Shown here one piece after another: positions 1 to 8,794 of a DNA stretch of 40,949 nucleotides (its first letter is position 1; every line of letters begins with the position of its first letter). The DNA is taken from positions 1-40,949 of the forward strand of contig JALWSY010000162.1 in assembly GCA_027083035.1 (NCBI GenBank), read 5' to 3'. The DNA comes from Sulfurimonas sp. GTDB lineage: Bacteria; Campylobacterota; Campylobacteria; Campylobacterales; Sulfurimonadaceae. The position numbers were made by a program, and so were the translations under genes. The notes under the pieces are model-generated. The model had not been told where the DNA came from and did no database searches. It saw only the letters and a program-made list of their open reading frames with translations.

Positions 1-351
1 ACTAAGCTCTGCATCACTCTCAACATTGATATATAAAATATCTCTCTCTATCGCTTCACGAATCTCATCATCACTCTTGCCCACACCAGAGAAGATAATC
101 TTGTAAGCAGGGATGCCAGCCAAAGCAGCACGACGCACCTCACCAATGGAGACACAATCCGCACCACTACCCATCTTTGCAAAGTGCTTGACCACACTAA
201 GGTTTGAGTTAGCCTTTACTGCATAGGCGATAATAGATTTTCTCCCACGAAAAGCCTCTTTAAGTGCTTCATACTGGGTACTCATATAGTCAAAATCGTA
301 AACATAAAGGGGAGTTTTGTATTTTTGTGCAAGTGCTTTAAAATCAATCAT
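1..351 (-). CDS. lysA: diaminopimelate decarboxylase, N-terminal part (cut by window edge)
   Basis: This is the first 117 codons of a PLP-dependent decarboxylase that converts meso-diaminopimelate to L-lysine, the last step of lysine synthesis, in the cytoplasm. I translated it from ATG at 351. The protein starts MIDFKALAQKYKTPLYVYDF and carries YAVKANSN, whose lysine forms the Schiff base with PLP in this family, followed by GSGADCVSIGE. The 3' part lies beyond position 1. It follows the LptF/G permease gene after 65 bases, which matches the pth-permease-lysA order of Campylobacter. A TAAAAT box at 378-383 could give it its own promoter. Identification is firm; only the fragment can be judged. 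Confidence 0.9.
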   Translation of the reverse strand, partial: MIDFKALAQKYKTPLYVYDFDYMSTQYEALKEAFRGRKSIIAYAVKANSNLSVVKHFAKMGSGADCVSIGEVRRAALAGIPAYKIIFSGVGKSDDEIREAIERDILYINVESDAELS

Positions 352-377
352 AAAAATTCCAAATTCTTTTTTGAATG

Positions 378-383
378 ATTTTA
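378..383 (-). promoter_or_regulatory. possible lysA -10 box
   Basis: TAAAAT on the minus strand lies 26 bases ahead of the lysA ATG, in the short gap after the permease gene. It is an imperfect match without an extended -10, so lysA may be driven mainly from upstream. Confidence 0.3.
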
Positions 384-416
384 TCTAAAATGTGCTTATA
401 AGTGCCTGACCATATC

Positions 417-1493
417 TTATTTTTCTGTTATATCTCTATGCCTATAGAGTTCTCTGAGTGCAACTAAAAAGAGAATAATAATGGGTGCTACTACACCTAT
501 CTCACTAGGAATAGTCTTATTTGTCGAGAGTTCAATGAGCATATATAAGATACCCCAAGTCAGCAAAGAGGCAAGAATAGCTCCAAAACTAAAGAGTGAA
601 ACATTTAAAAAACGCACACTCATCGGGACAAAAAAGAAGATAATCACTATCAAACAAGGGACATAAAACGGGTAAATAAATATCTTATAAAGCGCACCTC
701 GAATATTGCTTGTATTTATATTTTGTGCATCAAGTAAAAACAGCGCTTCAAAAGCTTCGCTTATAGTAAAGTTTACTTTTCCCTCATAGACCTGATCTAA
801 AATCTTCGGACGAAACCCTTTAAGTATTTTCAGGTTATGAGACTTTCCTACCTCTATTCCCTTGGATGTAAAACTTAAATCATCAGGTTTTTTAATAATA
901 TCTGCCGATTTAATATGCCAGTATCCATCTCTGTAGGATGCCGATGATGCAATTAGCACCTCTTTTAAAGAGTTCTCTTTGACACTAAAAACACGGATAT
1001 TTTTTGCTTTTTGCTGCAGAGGAAGCAGTTTCGAGAAGTAAACATACTGCCCTTTGTAGGTAAAAAAGAGATTTCGTGAGGGGTTCAGATACTGTGAATG
1101 ATTTCGGATATTTGCTGAAAATTCTGCTCCACGCGCAAAACTAGACCAAGAGTGTAGCGATATAAAGAGTAAAATCACTACAAAAGAAACTATAACAAAA
1201 GGTTTGAGTATATCTACACGAGAGTATCCAAGCGAGTAAAAAGAGACTAAAGCATTTGATCGAATAAGATAGATTTTTGTGCTTATCATTGCAAAGATAA
1301 GCGCAAGAGGAAGCAGCATATCTATGGCAAAAAAAGATTTATACACAAGATATATAAGGATAAGATTGGCAGAAGATGAGAGCAATCCTGCATTGCTCAT
1401 ATAGTCAAATCCAACCATAAACATAACTAGAGCAGACAAAATAATCAAAAAATACTTGAGGTAATGGTATGCTACATATCGAAAAGCCAACAT
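417..1493 (-). CDS. LptF/LptG family permease
   Basis: This is an inner-membrane subunit of the YjgP/YjgQ (LptF/LptG) type, part of the LptB2FG transporter that extracts lipopolysaccharide from the inner membrane. The 358 residues show the family layout: three hydrophobic segments near the N-terminus (about 12-32, 43-75 and 96-115), a soluble periplasmic domain of roughly 150 residues, and three more hydrophobic segments from about 270 to 348. Its place between pth and lysA matches Campylobacter, where the corresponding gene is annotated as this family. The start lies 5 bases after the pth stop. I cannot tell LptF from LptG from sequence alone, so no symbol is given. Confidence 0.85.
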   Translation of the reverse strand: MLAFRYVAYHYLKYFLIILSALVMFMVGFDYMSNAGLLSSSANLILIYLVYKSFFAIDMLLPLALIFAMISTKIYLIRSNALVSFYSLGYSRVDILKPFVIVSFVVILLFISLHSWSSFARGAEFSANIRNHSQYLNPSRNLFFTYKGQYVYFSKLLPLQQKAKNIRVFSVKENSLKEVLIASSASYRDGYWHIKSADIIKKPDDLSFTSKGIEVGKSHNLKILKGFRPKILDQVYEGKVNFTISEAFEALFLLDAQNINTSNIRGALYKIFIYPFYVPCLIVIIFFFVPMSVRFLNVSLFSFGAILASLLTWGILYMLIELSTNKTIPSEIGVVAPIIILFLVALRELYRHRDITEK

Positions 1494-1498
1494 CTGCG

Positions 1499-2056
1499 TT
1501 ATCTTAGCGTGAGATTTTTAATTGTATATTTTGAACTTGTATTTTCCATACCATTTGCAAGCAGATACTCTATAGCCTCTGCTGTATGTTCAATAAAATC
1601 AGGTAGATAGGCTTGTTGTTCTTTAGAAAATGTACTCAGCACATAAGAGGAGACCTCGCCCTTATGCTCAGGCTTTCCAATGCCCATTCGCACACGTATA
1701 TACTCTTTACCTATCTTAGCGTCAATAGATTTAAGTCCATTATGACCACCATGACCACCCCCTTTCTTAAAACGAACAGCACCAAAGGGAAGGTCTAAAT
1801 CATCATGTATTACAACAACATCTTCAATCTTATAGAAGTTTTTTACCTTTACAACACTCTCTCCTGAGAGATTCATATAAGTTTGTGGTTTTAATAAAAA
1901 ATGATTTTGAAATTTATAGCATTTACCTAAAAAGTTTGTGGAGGTCACATCGTTTGCTCTAAAACGATTGATAAGGGTGTCTATTACCATAAAACCTATG
2001 TTATGGCGTGTGGATGCATACTCGGAACCAGGATTTCCTAGTCCGACTATGAGCAT
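1499..2056 (-). CDS. pth: peptidyl-tRNA hydrolase
   Basis: Pth cleaves peptidyl-tRNAs released from stalled ribosomes and recycles the tRNA. The 185-residue length is normal. The N-terminus reads LIVGLGNPGSEYASTRHNIG and contains the catalytic histidine (His18); HDDLDLPFG carries the catalytic aspartate, and GGGHGGHNGLKS is the substrate-binding glycine-rich loop. The gene begins 2 bases after the rplY stop and ends 5 bases before the permease start, so these three are translated from one message. All diagnostic motifs are intact. Confidence 0.97.
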   Translation of the reverse strand: MLIVGLGNPGSEYASTRHNIGFMVIDTLINRFRANDVTSTNFLGKCYKFQNHFLLKPQTYMNLSGESVVKVKNFYKIEDVVVIHDDLDLPFGAVRFKKGGGHGGHNGLKSIDAKIGKEYIRVRMGIGKPEHKGEVSSYVLSTFSKEQQAYLPDFIEHTAEAIEYLLANGMENTSSKYTIKNLTLR

Positions 2057-2058
2057 TA

Positions 2059-2595
2059 TTACTTCGCTTTAATGACACTTAATACAGATACACGATCAGC
2101 ATCTGTGAAAGTTACATTTTCGATTTTTGCTAAATCACGAACAAGTCTAGAGTCACCAACATCCATTGGAGATACATCTACAACAATTTTATTTGGAACA
2201 TTCTCGATAGCCGCTTTTACGCGCAGACGAGGTTTAGCAATATGAACAAGACCTTTATTCTTAAGACCAATTGCATCACCCTCTGTTACTACTGGAACAT
2301 GATAGTGAGTTACAACACCCGGTTGTGCTACCATTAAATCAACATGTAAAAGGTTCCCTGTTACTGCGTGAGACTCATAAGCTTGAACAACTACATTCAT
2401 CTCTTTTCCGTCAACTTTTACTGGAAATGCCAAAGTCTCTTTATTACGAACTGTACGGATATACTCATTCATTTTGAATGCAGCATTGATGTTTTCTAAA
2501 CCCTTTCCGTAAATATTCGCAATTAGATAACCATCGCGGCGTAGTGCCTTTACAGCGCTTTTGCCATTACTCTCTCTAACTATACCTTCTAACAT
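2059..2595 (-). CDS. rplY: 50S ribosomal protein L25/Ctc
   Basis: This is the 5S rRNA-binding ribosomal protein L25 in its long, Ctc-type form (178 residues), with an N-terminal L25 barrel ([26 protein letters not shown]) and a C-terminal TL5-like domain. That the long form is usual outside the Gammaproteobacteria is family knowledge. The ATG at 2595 is preceded by AAGGAATTAAT, a good ribosome-binding site, and a TATAAT box lies about 30 bases upstream, so transcription probably starts here for the rplY-pth-permease group. Gene order rplY-pth matches Campylobacter. Confidence 0.95.
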   Translation of the reverse strand: MLEGIVRESNGKSAVKALRRDGYLIANIYGKGLENINAAFKMNEYIRTVRNKETLAFPVKVDGKEMNVVVQAYESHAVTGNLLHVDLMVAQPGVVTHYHVPVVTEGDAIGLKNKGLVHIAKPRLRVKAAIENVPNKIVVDVSPMDVGDSRLVRDLAKIENVTFTDADRVSVLSVIKAK

Positions 2596-2626
2596 ATTAA
2601 TTCCTTGTGTTTTAAAAATGGTCGCA

Positions 2627-2632
2627 ATTATA
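2627..2632 (-). promoter_or_regulatory. rplY -10 box
   Basis: Minus-strand TATAAT (context GGATATAATTGCG) sits between the pilT stop and the rplY start, giving a leader of about 25-30 bases that contains the AAGGA ribosome-binding site. There is no convincing -35 box, as is usual for the housekeeping sigma factor of this phylum. Confidence 0.6.
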
Positions 2633-2651
2633 TCCTAAAGTGTTTTAATAT

Positions 2652-3830
2652 TTACTTTAAATCAAAGATTTCATCTTCTGAAAAATCACTTTGTATCTTT
2701 TCTGGAGCATCTGCACTTGCCTGTCCACTTGTAAGTCCGCTGATTTTAAGCTGTAAATCTGAGGCACTTGTTGCATTTTTAAGTGCCTGTTCGAGAGAGA
2801 TAACACCGTCATTATAGAGATCTAAAAGAGACTGATCAAAGCTTTGTGATTTATAGTGTTCTTTTCCCACCTCTATCGCATCACGAATCTCATAGTCTCT
2901 GTTCTCCATAATCAGTTTCTCAATAGTAGGTGTTTTTACCAAAATCTCCATAGCCGCTCGTCTGCCTCCATCTACAGTTGGAACAAGACGCTGTGATATA
3001 ACACCTTGAATTACACCTGCAACAGAGAGCCTCACACGATTTTGCTCTTCAGTTGGAAACTGCGCAATGATACGGTTGATAGTCTCTTTTGCATCAATGG
3101 TGTGCAGAGTTGAGAAAACAAGGTGTCCTGTATCTGCTGCGTGCAGGGCAAGATTTATCGTCTCTTTATCACGCATCTCACCAACAAGGATGATATCTGG
3201 ATCCTCACGCAGCGCAGCACGAAGCGCATCACCAAAGGACTTGGTATCTTGTCCAACTGAGCGCTGATTTATGATGCAGCCTCTATCTTTATGCACAAAC
3301 TCAATAGGATCTTCAATAGTAATAATATGCTGTTTTTTATTGAGATTTATCTCATTGATAAGGGCTGCAAGTGTTGTTGATTTACCAGATCCCGTAACAC
3401 CCGTTACAAGAATCAGTCCCCTGTCAATCTTAGTAAAACTCTTTACAACATCAGGAAGATGCAGCGCATCAAAAGAGGGAATATTTACAGGAATAACACG
3501 AAAGACTGCAGACACACCATCCATCTGAAAGAAGATATTGACACGAAAACGATTTCTCTCATCAAAAGGGTAAACAAGGTCAAGCTCCTTATGCTCTACA
3601 AACTCAGGAAATCGTCCCTTTAATAGCTCTTTTGCGAATGTAAGAGCATCCTCTTTTGAGAGAATAGAGCCGGAAAAAGGAACAATACTTCCATCTATTC
3701 TAGCACGAATAACAGAGTTTGCTTTTATGTGAAGATCAGATCCACCTACTTCAATCATCTTCTTTAGATATGCACGTACCTTTTTTAGTTGTTCAAAAGT
3801 TAATTGACTGACATCTATCTCACTCTTCAT
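2652..3830 (-). CDS. pilT: PilT-type twitching ATPase
   Basis: This is a GspE/PilT-superfamily ATPase of the PilT retraction type, which powers depolymerisation of type IV pili at the cytoplasmic face of the inner membrane. In the 392 residues the N-terminal PAS-like domain (GGSDLHIKANSVIRARIDG, about 29-47) is followed by Walker A GVTGSGKST at 144-152, the Asp box IEDPIEF, Walker B IILVGEMRDKET near 213-224 and the His box HLVFSTLHT near 236-244. The C-terminal tail after about residue 350 is variable. Its ATG overlaps the tal stop by four bases and is preceded by GGAGAGATT. No other pilus gene is present in the window, so pilT here is separated from its machinery. Confidence 0.92.
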   Translation of the reverse strand: MKSEIDVSQLTFEQLKKVRAYLKKMIEVGGSDLHIKANSVIRARIDGSIVPFSGSILSKEDALTFAKELLKGRFPEFVEHKELDLVYPFDERNRFRVNIFFQMDGVSAVFRVIPVNIPSFDALHLPDVVKSFTKIDRGLILVTGVTGSGKSTTLAALINEINLNKKQHIITIEDPIEFVHKDRGCIINQRSVGQDTKSFGDALRAALREDPDIILVGEMRDKETINLALHAADTGHLVFSTLHTIDAKETINRIIAQFPTEEQNRVRLSVAGVIQGVISQRLVPTVDGGRRAAMEILVKTPTIEKLIMENRDYEIRDAIEVGKEHYKSQSFDQSLLDLYNDGVISLEQALKNATSASDLQLKISGLTSGQASADAPEKIQSDFSEDEIFDLK

Positions 3831-4807
3831 AATCTCTCCAATATATCTGTAAATGCATCCTTAAATGCCTCAAGCCCATCTGCTATCTGCGTCTGTAAAA
3901 CTGCTTCAAAATCAATACCTGCTTCTTGTAGCTCCAAGAAGTGTGCTTCTATTACTGCTCTGTCTATAGGGAGTGCAGCCTCTTTCACTCCCTCTTTATG
4001 AAATGCTTTTATAGTATCTACGGGAGCAGTATTTACACTATTATACGCAAGTAGTTTTTCTATATAATAGTGTTTAGGGAGAGAGTCATCTTTTACGCCA
4101 GTACTTGCAAAAAGAGCGCGACACCCCTTCACTTCCATCTGCTCTATCTGTGCATAGATATCTGCACTATTGTAGATACCACTTAAAGCAGGAGTAACCC
4201 CTTTTTTTATAAGCTCTGCATCAAGCGCTCTATCTACACGAGAGACAAAGATGCTAATAACACTATCTACCTCTTTAGCAAACTTATAAGTCCCCCTCTT
4301 AAAAGCGTTTGCACAGGCTATAGCCTGATCTTTTGTAAAGATAAGCGTCGCATTTACAGGGATGCCTACAGAGATCAGCTCCTCCATCGCCTCATATCCA
4401 GCTGGGGTTGCAGGCACCTTAATCATAACATTTGGTCGGTTAATCGTCTTGAAGAGTCGTTTTCCCTCTGCTATGGTCGCCTTTGCATCATCACAAAAGA
4501 AAGGATCAACCTCTATACTTACATACCCACTATCCCCTGCATCGTAGAGTGGACGCAAAATATCTGCTGCTTTTGTGATGTCATAAATTGCCAACGCTTC
4601 ATACTTCTCTTTTGGACTCTTCCCCTCAAATGTTTCTAACTGCTCTTTGTACGCAGAAGAGTTTAAGATAGCATTTTTAAATATTGCGGGATTTGAGGTT
4701 GCCCCGTTTATAATCTTCTTCTCTATCAATTCTTTAAACTCGTTATCCAAGTAGTCCCGCTCAATAAAGTCTGCCCAAAGCGAAAACTTCAAATCTTCTA
4801 TATACAT
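3827..4807 (-). CDS. tal: transaldolase
   Basis: Transaldolase transfers a dihydroxyacetone unit between sedoheptulose-7-phosphate and glyceraldehyde-3-phosphate in the non-oxidative pentose phosphate pathway. The 326-residue protein has NGATSNPAIFKNAI near 34-47 (family signature 1) and NRPNVMIKVPATPAGYEAM near 123-141, where Lys130 is the Schiff-base lysine. The length fits the bacterial TalAB-like class. It has its own TATAAT at 4835-4840 and overlaps pilT by ATGA, so the two are translationally linked although their functions are unrelated. Confidence 0.95.
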   Translation of the reverse strand: MYIEDLKFSLWADFIERDYLDNEFKELIEKKIINGATSNPAIFKNAILNSSAYKEQLETFEGKSPKEKYEALAIYDITKAADILRPLYDAGDSGYVSIEVDPFFCDDAKATIAEGKRLFKTINRPNVMIKVPATPAGYEAMEELISVGIPVNATLIFTKDQAIACANAFKRGTYKFAKEVDSVISIFVSRVDRALDAELIKKGVTPALSGIYNSADIYAQIEQMEVKGCRALFASTGVKDDSLPKHYYIEKLLAYNSVNTAPVDTIKAFHKEGVKEAALPIDRAVIEAHFLELQEAGIDFEAVLQTQIADGLEAFKDAFTDILERL

Positions 4808-4834
4808 TCCACTATCCTAAAATTTCTTTCTCTC

Positions 4835-4840
4835 ATTATA
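4835..4840 (-). promoter_or_regulatory. tal -10 box
   Basis: Minus-strand TATAAT (context AGATATAATGAGAG) lies in the 50-base gap after the histidine kinase gene, 27 bases ahead of the tal ATG. Confidence 0.55.
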
Positions 4841-4857
4841 TCTAAGAAAATCTAAAA

Positions 4858-6165
4858 CTATTGCAATTTTTTCGGTATCTCTAAAGTAAAACAGCTTCCC
4901 TTAGAAGAGCTTTGTACTTTAATGAAAGAGTTGAACTGTTTTTGCATTATCATCTGCGACATATAGAGTCCTAATCCCGTTCCATTTTTTCCCTTTGTAC
5001 TGTAGTAGGGCTCAAAAATCTTCTCTAACTCTCCATGTTTAATCCCAGTTGCATTATCGACTATAGAGAGTTCCACAAACTCCTCTTTCTCCCGTAACTC
5101 TATTTTGATTTTCAAATCTTCTCGCTCTAGTTTCAGCAGTTCATCTAGGGCATTATTTAAAATATTGAGTATAACTTGTATAAGCTCATTTATATAGGTC
5201 TCTATCTCCACATCTATGCTCTCTAACTCAATACTAATATTACTCCCTTTTAAACGGGGTTTTACAAAGTTGAGTGCTTTTTGCACAAGGTTATCAAGAC
5301 CTATTTTATCTATCTCTCTATTTGGTTGAAAATAAGTTTGAAAATCATCAATAGTTTCCGAGAGATATACAACAGTATCACTAATACTCTGTAGTGTATC
5401 ATCCATTAATTTTTCATCTATCCCTGTTCCAAGCATTCTTTTGACTTGCAAATCTGAGATAGAGAGTGTGACTGTTGAGAGAGGCTGCCTCCACTGGTGT
5501 GCTATCATACTTATCATCTCACCCATTACAGCCTGTTTGGACTGCATATTTAGCATTTTATCTTTATGCGTCAATTCATTTACTTGATCTAATAACTGTT
5601 CTTGTTGCTTAAAAATAAGCCTATTAGCCTCCTCCATCTTCTTTTGATAAAAAGTAATAATAACATAAACAATAATAAACACAAAAGAGAGATAAAGAGA
5701 CTGAAATGATGTAAACTGAACAGGAATCACATTTTGCAAAGGTCCTATGAGGATCATAGAAATCATAAAAATCATCCAGTATTTGACATATTTTTTCTCT
5801 TGAAAATAGAGTAGTAAAACAGGGTAGGTAAAGAGCCAAATAAACTTCATTGCTTCTGGGGGATATGTAGCATATAGATACAAAAAGAAAAAAGAGAACT
5901 GTATGCTCATCAGAAAAGAGAGCTTTGCAAAACTCTCTTTTCTCTTACGAAGTGCTATAAAGAAGAGGGTATTCATCAAAAGCAAAAAAGCTTCTAAAGG
6001 AATAATTCCGTATGCTTCCTTATAAACATTCACACTAATGCCAAATAATAAGCCTATTGAAGAGAGCAAAAGTGCGACATTAATCATCTGAAATTTACTC
6101 TTTAAATCAAGATGTGCCTTATCAAAATTCCAACCACTTGTAAAAAAATTTTCACTATTAAACAT
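4858..6165 (-). CDS. orphan membrane sensor histidine kinase
   Basis: This is a 435-residue sensor kinase. Residues 28-172 hold about six hydrophobic segments with almost no extracytoplasmic loops, so the signal is probably membrane-borne or intracellular. A linker coiled coil (about 173-212) leads to the H-box GEMISMIAHQWRQPLS with His223, a variant typical of kinases in this phylum. The ATPase domain follows, with N-box ILNILNNALDEL, G1 DNATGIKHGE, F-box EKIFEPYYSTK and G2 GTGLGLYM. No response regulator lies beside it, so its partner is elsewhere. It starts 9 bases after the pabB stop and appears to be co-transcribed with pabB and pyrB. Confidence 0.9.
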   Translation of the reverse strand: MFNSENFFTSGWNFDKAHLDLKSKFQMINVALLLSSIGLLFGISVNVYKEAYGIIPLEAFLLLMNTLFFIALRKRKESFAKLSFLMSIQFSFFFLYLYATYPPEAMKFIWLFTYPVLLLYFQEKKYVKYWMIFMISMILIGPLQNVIPVQFTSFQSLYLSFVFIIVYVIITFYQKKMEEANRLIFKQQEQLLDQVNELTHKDKMLNMQSKQAVMGEMISMIAHQWRQPLSTVTLSISDLQVKRMLGTGIDEKLMDDTLQSISDTVVYLSETIDDFQTYFQPNREIDKIGLDNLVQKALNFVKPRLKGSNISIELESIDVEIETYINELIQVILNILNNALDELLKLEREDLKIKIELREKEEFVELSIVDNATGIKHGELEKIFEPYYSTKGKNGTGLGLYMSQMIMQKQFNSFIKVQSSSKGSCFTLEIPKKLQ

Positions 6166-6174
6166 CTCTATCCA

Positions 6175-7113
6175 TTATGGTAAATATATCTTTTCTAAAA
6201 GTTCATTATACTCAAAAAGTGCATCACTATCCAAGGTAATTCCCCCGCCACTCTTATAAATATAACCATCCCCCTGCTTTTGCAAAAAACGAATCATCAC
6301 ACCACTATCGACACTTTTTCCATCAAAAAGACCAAAAACACCACTAAAGTAGCCCCGCTCATACCCCTCTACCTGCTCTATTATCTCTAAGGTACTTCGC
6401 TTTGGCGCCCCGCTAATACTTCCAGCCGGAAGCAACGCCTCAAAAATATCGCCAATTCTCTCTTGCCACCTCTCACCTAGGTCACCACTTATGTGTGAAC
6501 TCACCTGAAGCAGTTCTCTCTCCCCTGCATCAATTTTGGTAATATAGCGAAATGCTTCTACTTTGACATCTTGTGCTACTATGGAGAGATCATTTCGTAG
6601 CAAATCCACTATCATAGTATGTTCTGCCATCTCTTTTGCATCAGAGAGTATTTTCTTCTTTGCTCCCGCAATCTTTGCATCAATAGTCCCCTTCATGGGA
6701 AATGTGTGGATTCTATTCTCTCTAATCTGAACAAACTTTTCAGGAGAAAAACAGACAAATTTATCTTTGTAGAGCAGTTTATAGTGGGCATTTGCAAGAT
6801 GAAAAATCTCCTCTAAAGAGGCTTTTGTCTCAACGGGAGTAGGTTGTGTAAGATTTAAGATGTAGGTCTCACCTGAGCGAATCTTCTCAATCACTTGAGC
6901 AAACTTCTGCTTATACGCGGCAAAAGAGAGTGGTGACTTCTCTAGAGTATGACTATGCTCTTTATAACTGTAGTTTTCATTGATGCAGTACTTTACACCC
7001 TCTTTCTCTAACGCACTTAGAGGGATAACTTCTATATTTTCTGCCTTAAAATCACTCAAAAATAAAAAAGGCTCCCCTCTTTTACCAAGAGCATTCATCT
7101 GAGAAAAACTCAT
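6175..7113 (-). CDS. pabB: aminodeoxychorismate synthase component I
   Basis: PabB converts chorismate plus ammonia to 4-amino-4-deoxychorismate, the route to p-aminobenzoate and folate. The 312-residue protein has the chorismate-binding core but a much reduced N-terminal domain, as in other compact PabB proteins of the phylum. FPMKGTID at 138-145 contains the lysine (Lys141) that distinguishes PabB (PIKGT) from anthranilate synthase TrpE (PIAGT), and GSISGAPKRSTLEII begins at 231. No glutaminase (PabA) or lyase (PabC) domain is attached. It lies 3 bases after pyrB. folP, at the other end of the window, acts later in the same pathway. Confidence 0.92.
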   Translation of the reverse strand: MSFSQMNALGKRGEPFLFLSDFKAENIEVIPLSALEKEGVKYCINENYSYKEHSHTLEKSPLSFAAYKQKFAQVIEKIRSGETYILNLTQPTPVETKASLEEIFHLANAHYKLLYKDKFVCFSPEKFVQIRENRIHTFPMKGTIDAKIAGAKKKILSDAKEMAEHTMIVDLLRNDLSIVAQDVKVEAFRYITKIDAGERELLQVSSHISGDLGERWQERIGDIFEALLPAGSISGAPKRSTLEIIEQVEGYERGYFSGVFGLFDGKSVDSGVMIRFLQKQGDGYIYKSGGGITLDSDALFEYNELLEKIYLP

Positions 7114-7116
7114 AAA

Positions 7117-7986
7117 TTATGCTATTAGTCTCTTTAGAATTGCCATGCGTATATTGACACCATTAGCGACCTGCTCTAACACCTTACAACGAGGATCATC
7201 TAAAAGCTCATCTGTGATATCAATATTTCTATGTACAGGTCCGGGATGCAGCAAAATTATATCTCGCTCTCCGATAAGCTCTTTTGTGATGCAAAAATCA
7301 CTTGCATAATCTTTAAGCGATGCGTAGCTTTGTGAAGAGTGGCGCTCTGTCTGTGTTCTTAGACTCATAATAGCATCCACTTCATCCACTATCTCCTCTA
7401 GATAGTGCGTTGTTTGGAGTGATGTCTTTGGCAAAAAGTGCGGCGGCGCTACTAAAATCACCTCCATCCCAAAACGGGTAAGGAGTTCTATGTTTGAGTT
7501 GGCAACACGCGAGTTTTTGATATCTCCAACTATAGCTATCTTTTTACCGGACACATCTCCAAAATGCTCCCTTAGCGTATATAAATCAAGGAGTGCTTGA
7601 GAGGGGTGGGCGTGCGCTCCATCACCCGCATTTAAGATACTCGCTTGTGTATGATCGGCAAGAATTTGTGGCACCCCCGAGTTTTGATGTCGAACAATGA
7701 TAGCATCAGGACCCATGGCATCAAGGTTCATCGCAGTATCAACAAGCGTCTCCCCTTTTTTTGTTGAACTCTTTGCCACATCAAGATGAACAACCTCCGC
7801 ACCCAAACGCTTCGCAGCTATCTCAAAACTACTCTTTGTACGAGTAGAGTTTTCAAAAAAAAGTGTGATGATGATTTTATCTTGTAAAATCCTCTCAAAA
7901 TGTCCATCACTAAACCCTTTTGCATCAAGGAGTATCCGCTCTATCTCCTCTTTTGTAAAGTCATCTGTGCGAATCAGGTGTGCCAT
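7117..7986 (-). CDS. pyrB: aspartate carbamoyltransferase catalytic chain
   Basis: PyrB condenses carbamoyl phosphate with aspartate, the committed step of pyrimidine synthesis. In 289 residues [13 protein letters not shown] (Ser47-Thr-Arg-Thr50) forms the carbamoyl-phosphate site, [19 protein letters not shown] the middle signature, and [13 protein letters not shown] the C-terminal aspartate-binding loop. No pyrI regulatory chain is adjacent. The ATG at 7986 is preceded by AAGGATGGAAGATAG, and a TATAAT box sits within the end of bioD. Confidence 0.96.
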   Translation of the reverse strand: MAHLIRTDDFTKEEIERILLDAKGFSDGHFERILQDKIIITLFFENSTRTKSSFEIAAKRLGAEVVHLDVAKSSTKKGETLVDTAMNLDAMGPDAIIVRHQNSGVPQILADHTQASILNAGDGAHAHPSQALLDLYTLREHFGDVSGKKIAIVGDIKNSRVANSNIELLTRFGMEVILVAPPHFLPKTSLQTTHYLEEIVDEVDAIMSLRTQTERHSSQSYASLKDYASDFCITKELIGERDIILLHPGPVHRNIDITDELLDDPRCKVLEQVANGVNIRMAILKRLIA

Positions 7987-8008
7987 CTATCTTCCATCCT
8001 TAAATAAT

Positions 8009-8656
8009 TTAACAATTATACAAGACATCACAAATCGTGTCAATGTCCTCAGAGAGTTTTAACACTTCTATGTCGTTATGCAGAAAAAAAGGCTCACTCA
8101 CAACAGAAAAGTCTGTATCCTCCTCTCTGCAGTTAAAAGCTAGTACCGCATCAATATTTCTATTTTGCAGGGGTTGCAGACTCAAAAGCGTATCATTGAT
8201 GCATCCAAGGGAGCAGTGCGTTACCAAGAGTGCCGTTGCATTAAAAAAGACAATCAAATCTATCATCATGAAGTTACCATCAACTGGCACATATAAACCA
8301 CCTGCCCCCTCCAAAATAAGCACATCACATACCGCCTCCATCTTCTCAATAGCACGGTTTAAAGCATCAAAATCGAGTGCCTTACCCTGTGATGCAACAT
8401 AGGGAGCCGCTGCAAGTTCATAAGAGATGGGGACAATATCCTCGATAGTAAAATCACTCAAAGCTGGATTTAACTCCCTGCAAAGTGACAAGAGAATCTC
8501 CCCATCAGGATAGACACCATCCACCACACCCGTCTCAACAAGCTTGATAGCACCAACCCGCAGCCCTTGCGATGCATAGTGACGCAACAACTGCTCTGCC
8601 GCATAAGTCTTACCAATATCTGTATTTGTCGCCGTAATAAAGATTCGTTTTTTCAT
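8009..8656 (-). CDS. bioD: dethiobiotin synthetase
   Basis: BioD uses ATP and CO2 to close the ureido ring of dethiobiotin, the penultimate step of biotin synthesis. The 215-residue protein starts with a P-loop region FITATNTDIGKTYAAEQLL; the family form is GTDTxxGKT, and here the residue after Thr-Ala-Thr is Asn. KLVETGV and LILEGAGGLYVPV match the second and third nucleotide/substrate motifs. No other bio gene is adjacent. A TATAAT ends only 6 bases before the ATG, and there is no Shine-Dalgarno sequence, which suggests a leaderless message. Confidence 0.93.
   Translation of the reverse strand: MKKRIFITATNTDIGKTYAAEQLLRHYASQGLRVGAIKLVETGVVDGVYPDGEILLSLCRELNPALSDFTIEDIVPISYELAAAPYVASQGKALDFDALNRAIEKMEAVCDVLILEGAGGLYVPVDGNFMMIDLIVFFNATALLVTHCSLGCINDTLLSLQPLQNRNIDAVLAFNCREEDTDFSVVSEPFFLHNDIEVLKLSEDIDTICDVLYNC
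8015..8020 (-). promoter_or_regulatory. pyrB -10 box inside the end of bioD
   Basis: Minus-strand TATAAT overlaps the last codons of bioD, 28 bases ahead of the pyrB ATG. It would let the pyrB-pabB-kinase run be transcribed independently of bioD. Confidence 0.5.
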
Positions 8657-8662
8657 AAAGAG

Positions 8663-8668
8663 ATTATA
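8663..8668 (-). promoter_or_regulatory. bioD -10 box, implies leaderless mRNA
   Basis: Minus-strand TATAAT is separated from the bioD ATG by only CTCTTT. Transcription starting about 7 bases downstream would begin at or just inside the start codon. Confidence 0.5.
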
Positions 8669-8700
8669 GCGAAGAATGATTAAGAGAGGTAGTACTAATC

Positions 8701-8727
8701 AAGAGGGGTGATTAATCCCTCTTTTTT
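8701..8727. terminator. hairpin after the micro-ORF
   Basis: Seven-base-pair arms AAGAGGG (8701-8707) and CCCTCTT (8717-8723) enclose a 9-base loop. Read on the plus strand it ends in six T residues, like an intrinsic terminator. Read on the minus strand it is a 3' hairpin just after the stop of the micro-ORF at 8729-8794 but with a weak T tract. It lies between that ORF and the bioD promoter. Confidence 0.5.
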
Positions 8728-8728
8728 G

Positions 8729-8794
8729 CTAATAGAGACGAACTACAAATAGAAACATCAATATTAGCATGATTAGTACTAATTTTGTGTACAA
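8729..8794 (-). CDS. candidate 21-residue hydrophobic micropeptide (type I toxin-like)
   Basis: This ORF is too short for automatic calling. It starts with TTG at 8794, preceded by a perfect AAGGAG (8806-8801) at a 6-base spacing, and encodes 21 residues with Lys4, a continuous hydrophobic core LVLIMLILMFLFVV and Arg19, ending in LY. That is one membrane-spanning helix with flanking basic residues, as in Ibs, Fst or ShoB-like type I toxins; the similarity is one of character, not demonstrable homology. An alternative ATG at 8770 would give 13 residues. Its ribosome-binding site and start codon are complementary to the 5' end of the RNA predicted at 8848-8939. It could instead be a leader peptide for bioD, but its codons show no biotin-related logic. 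Confidence 0.45.
   Translation of the reverse strand: MYTKLVLIMLILMFLFVVRLY

Noticed and set aside
3827-3830. The pilT-tal overlap as a functional link between pili and sugar metabolism
   Set aside because: Four-base ATGA overlaps are common between unrelated genes in compact genomes of this phylum.
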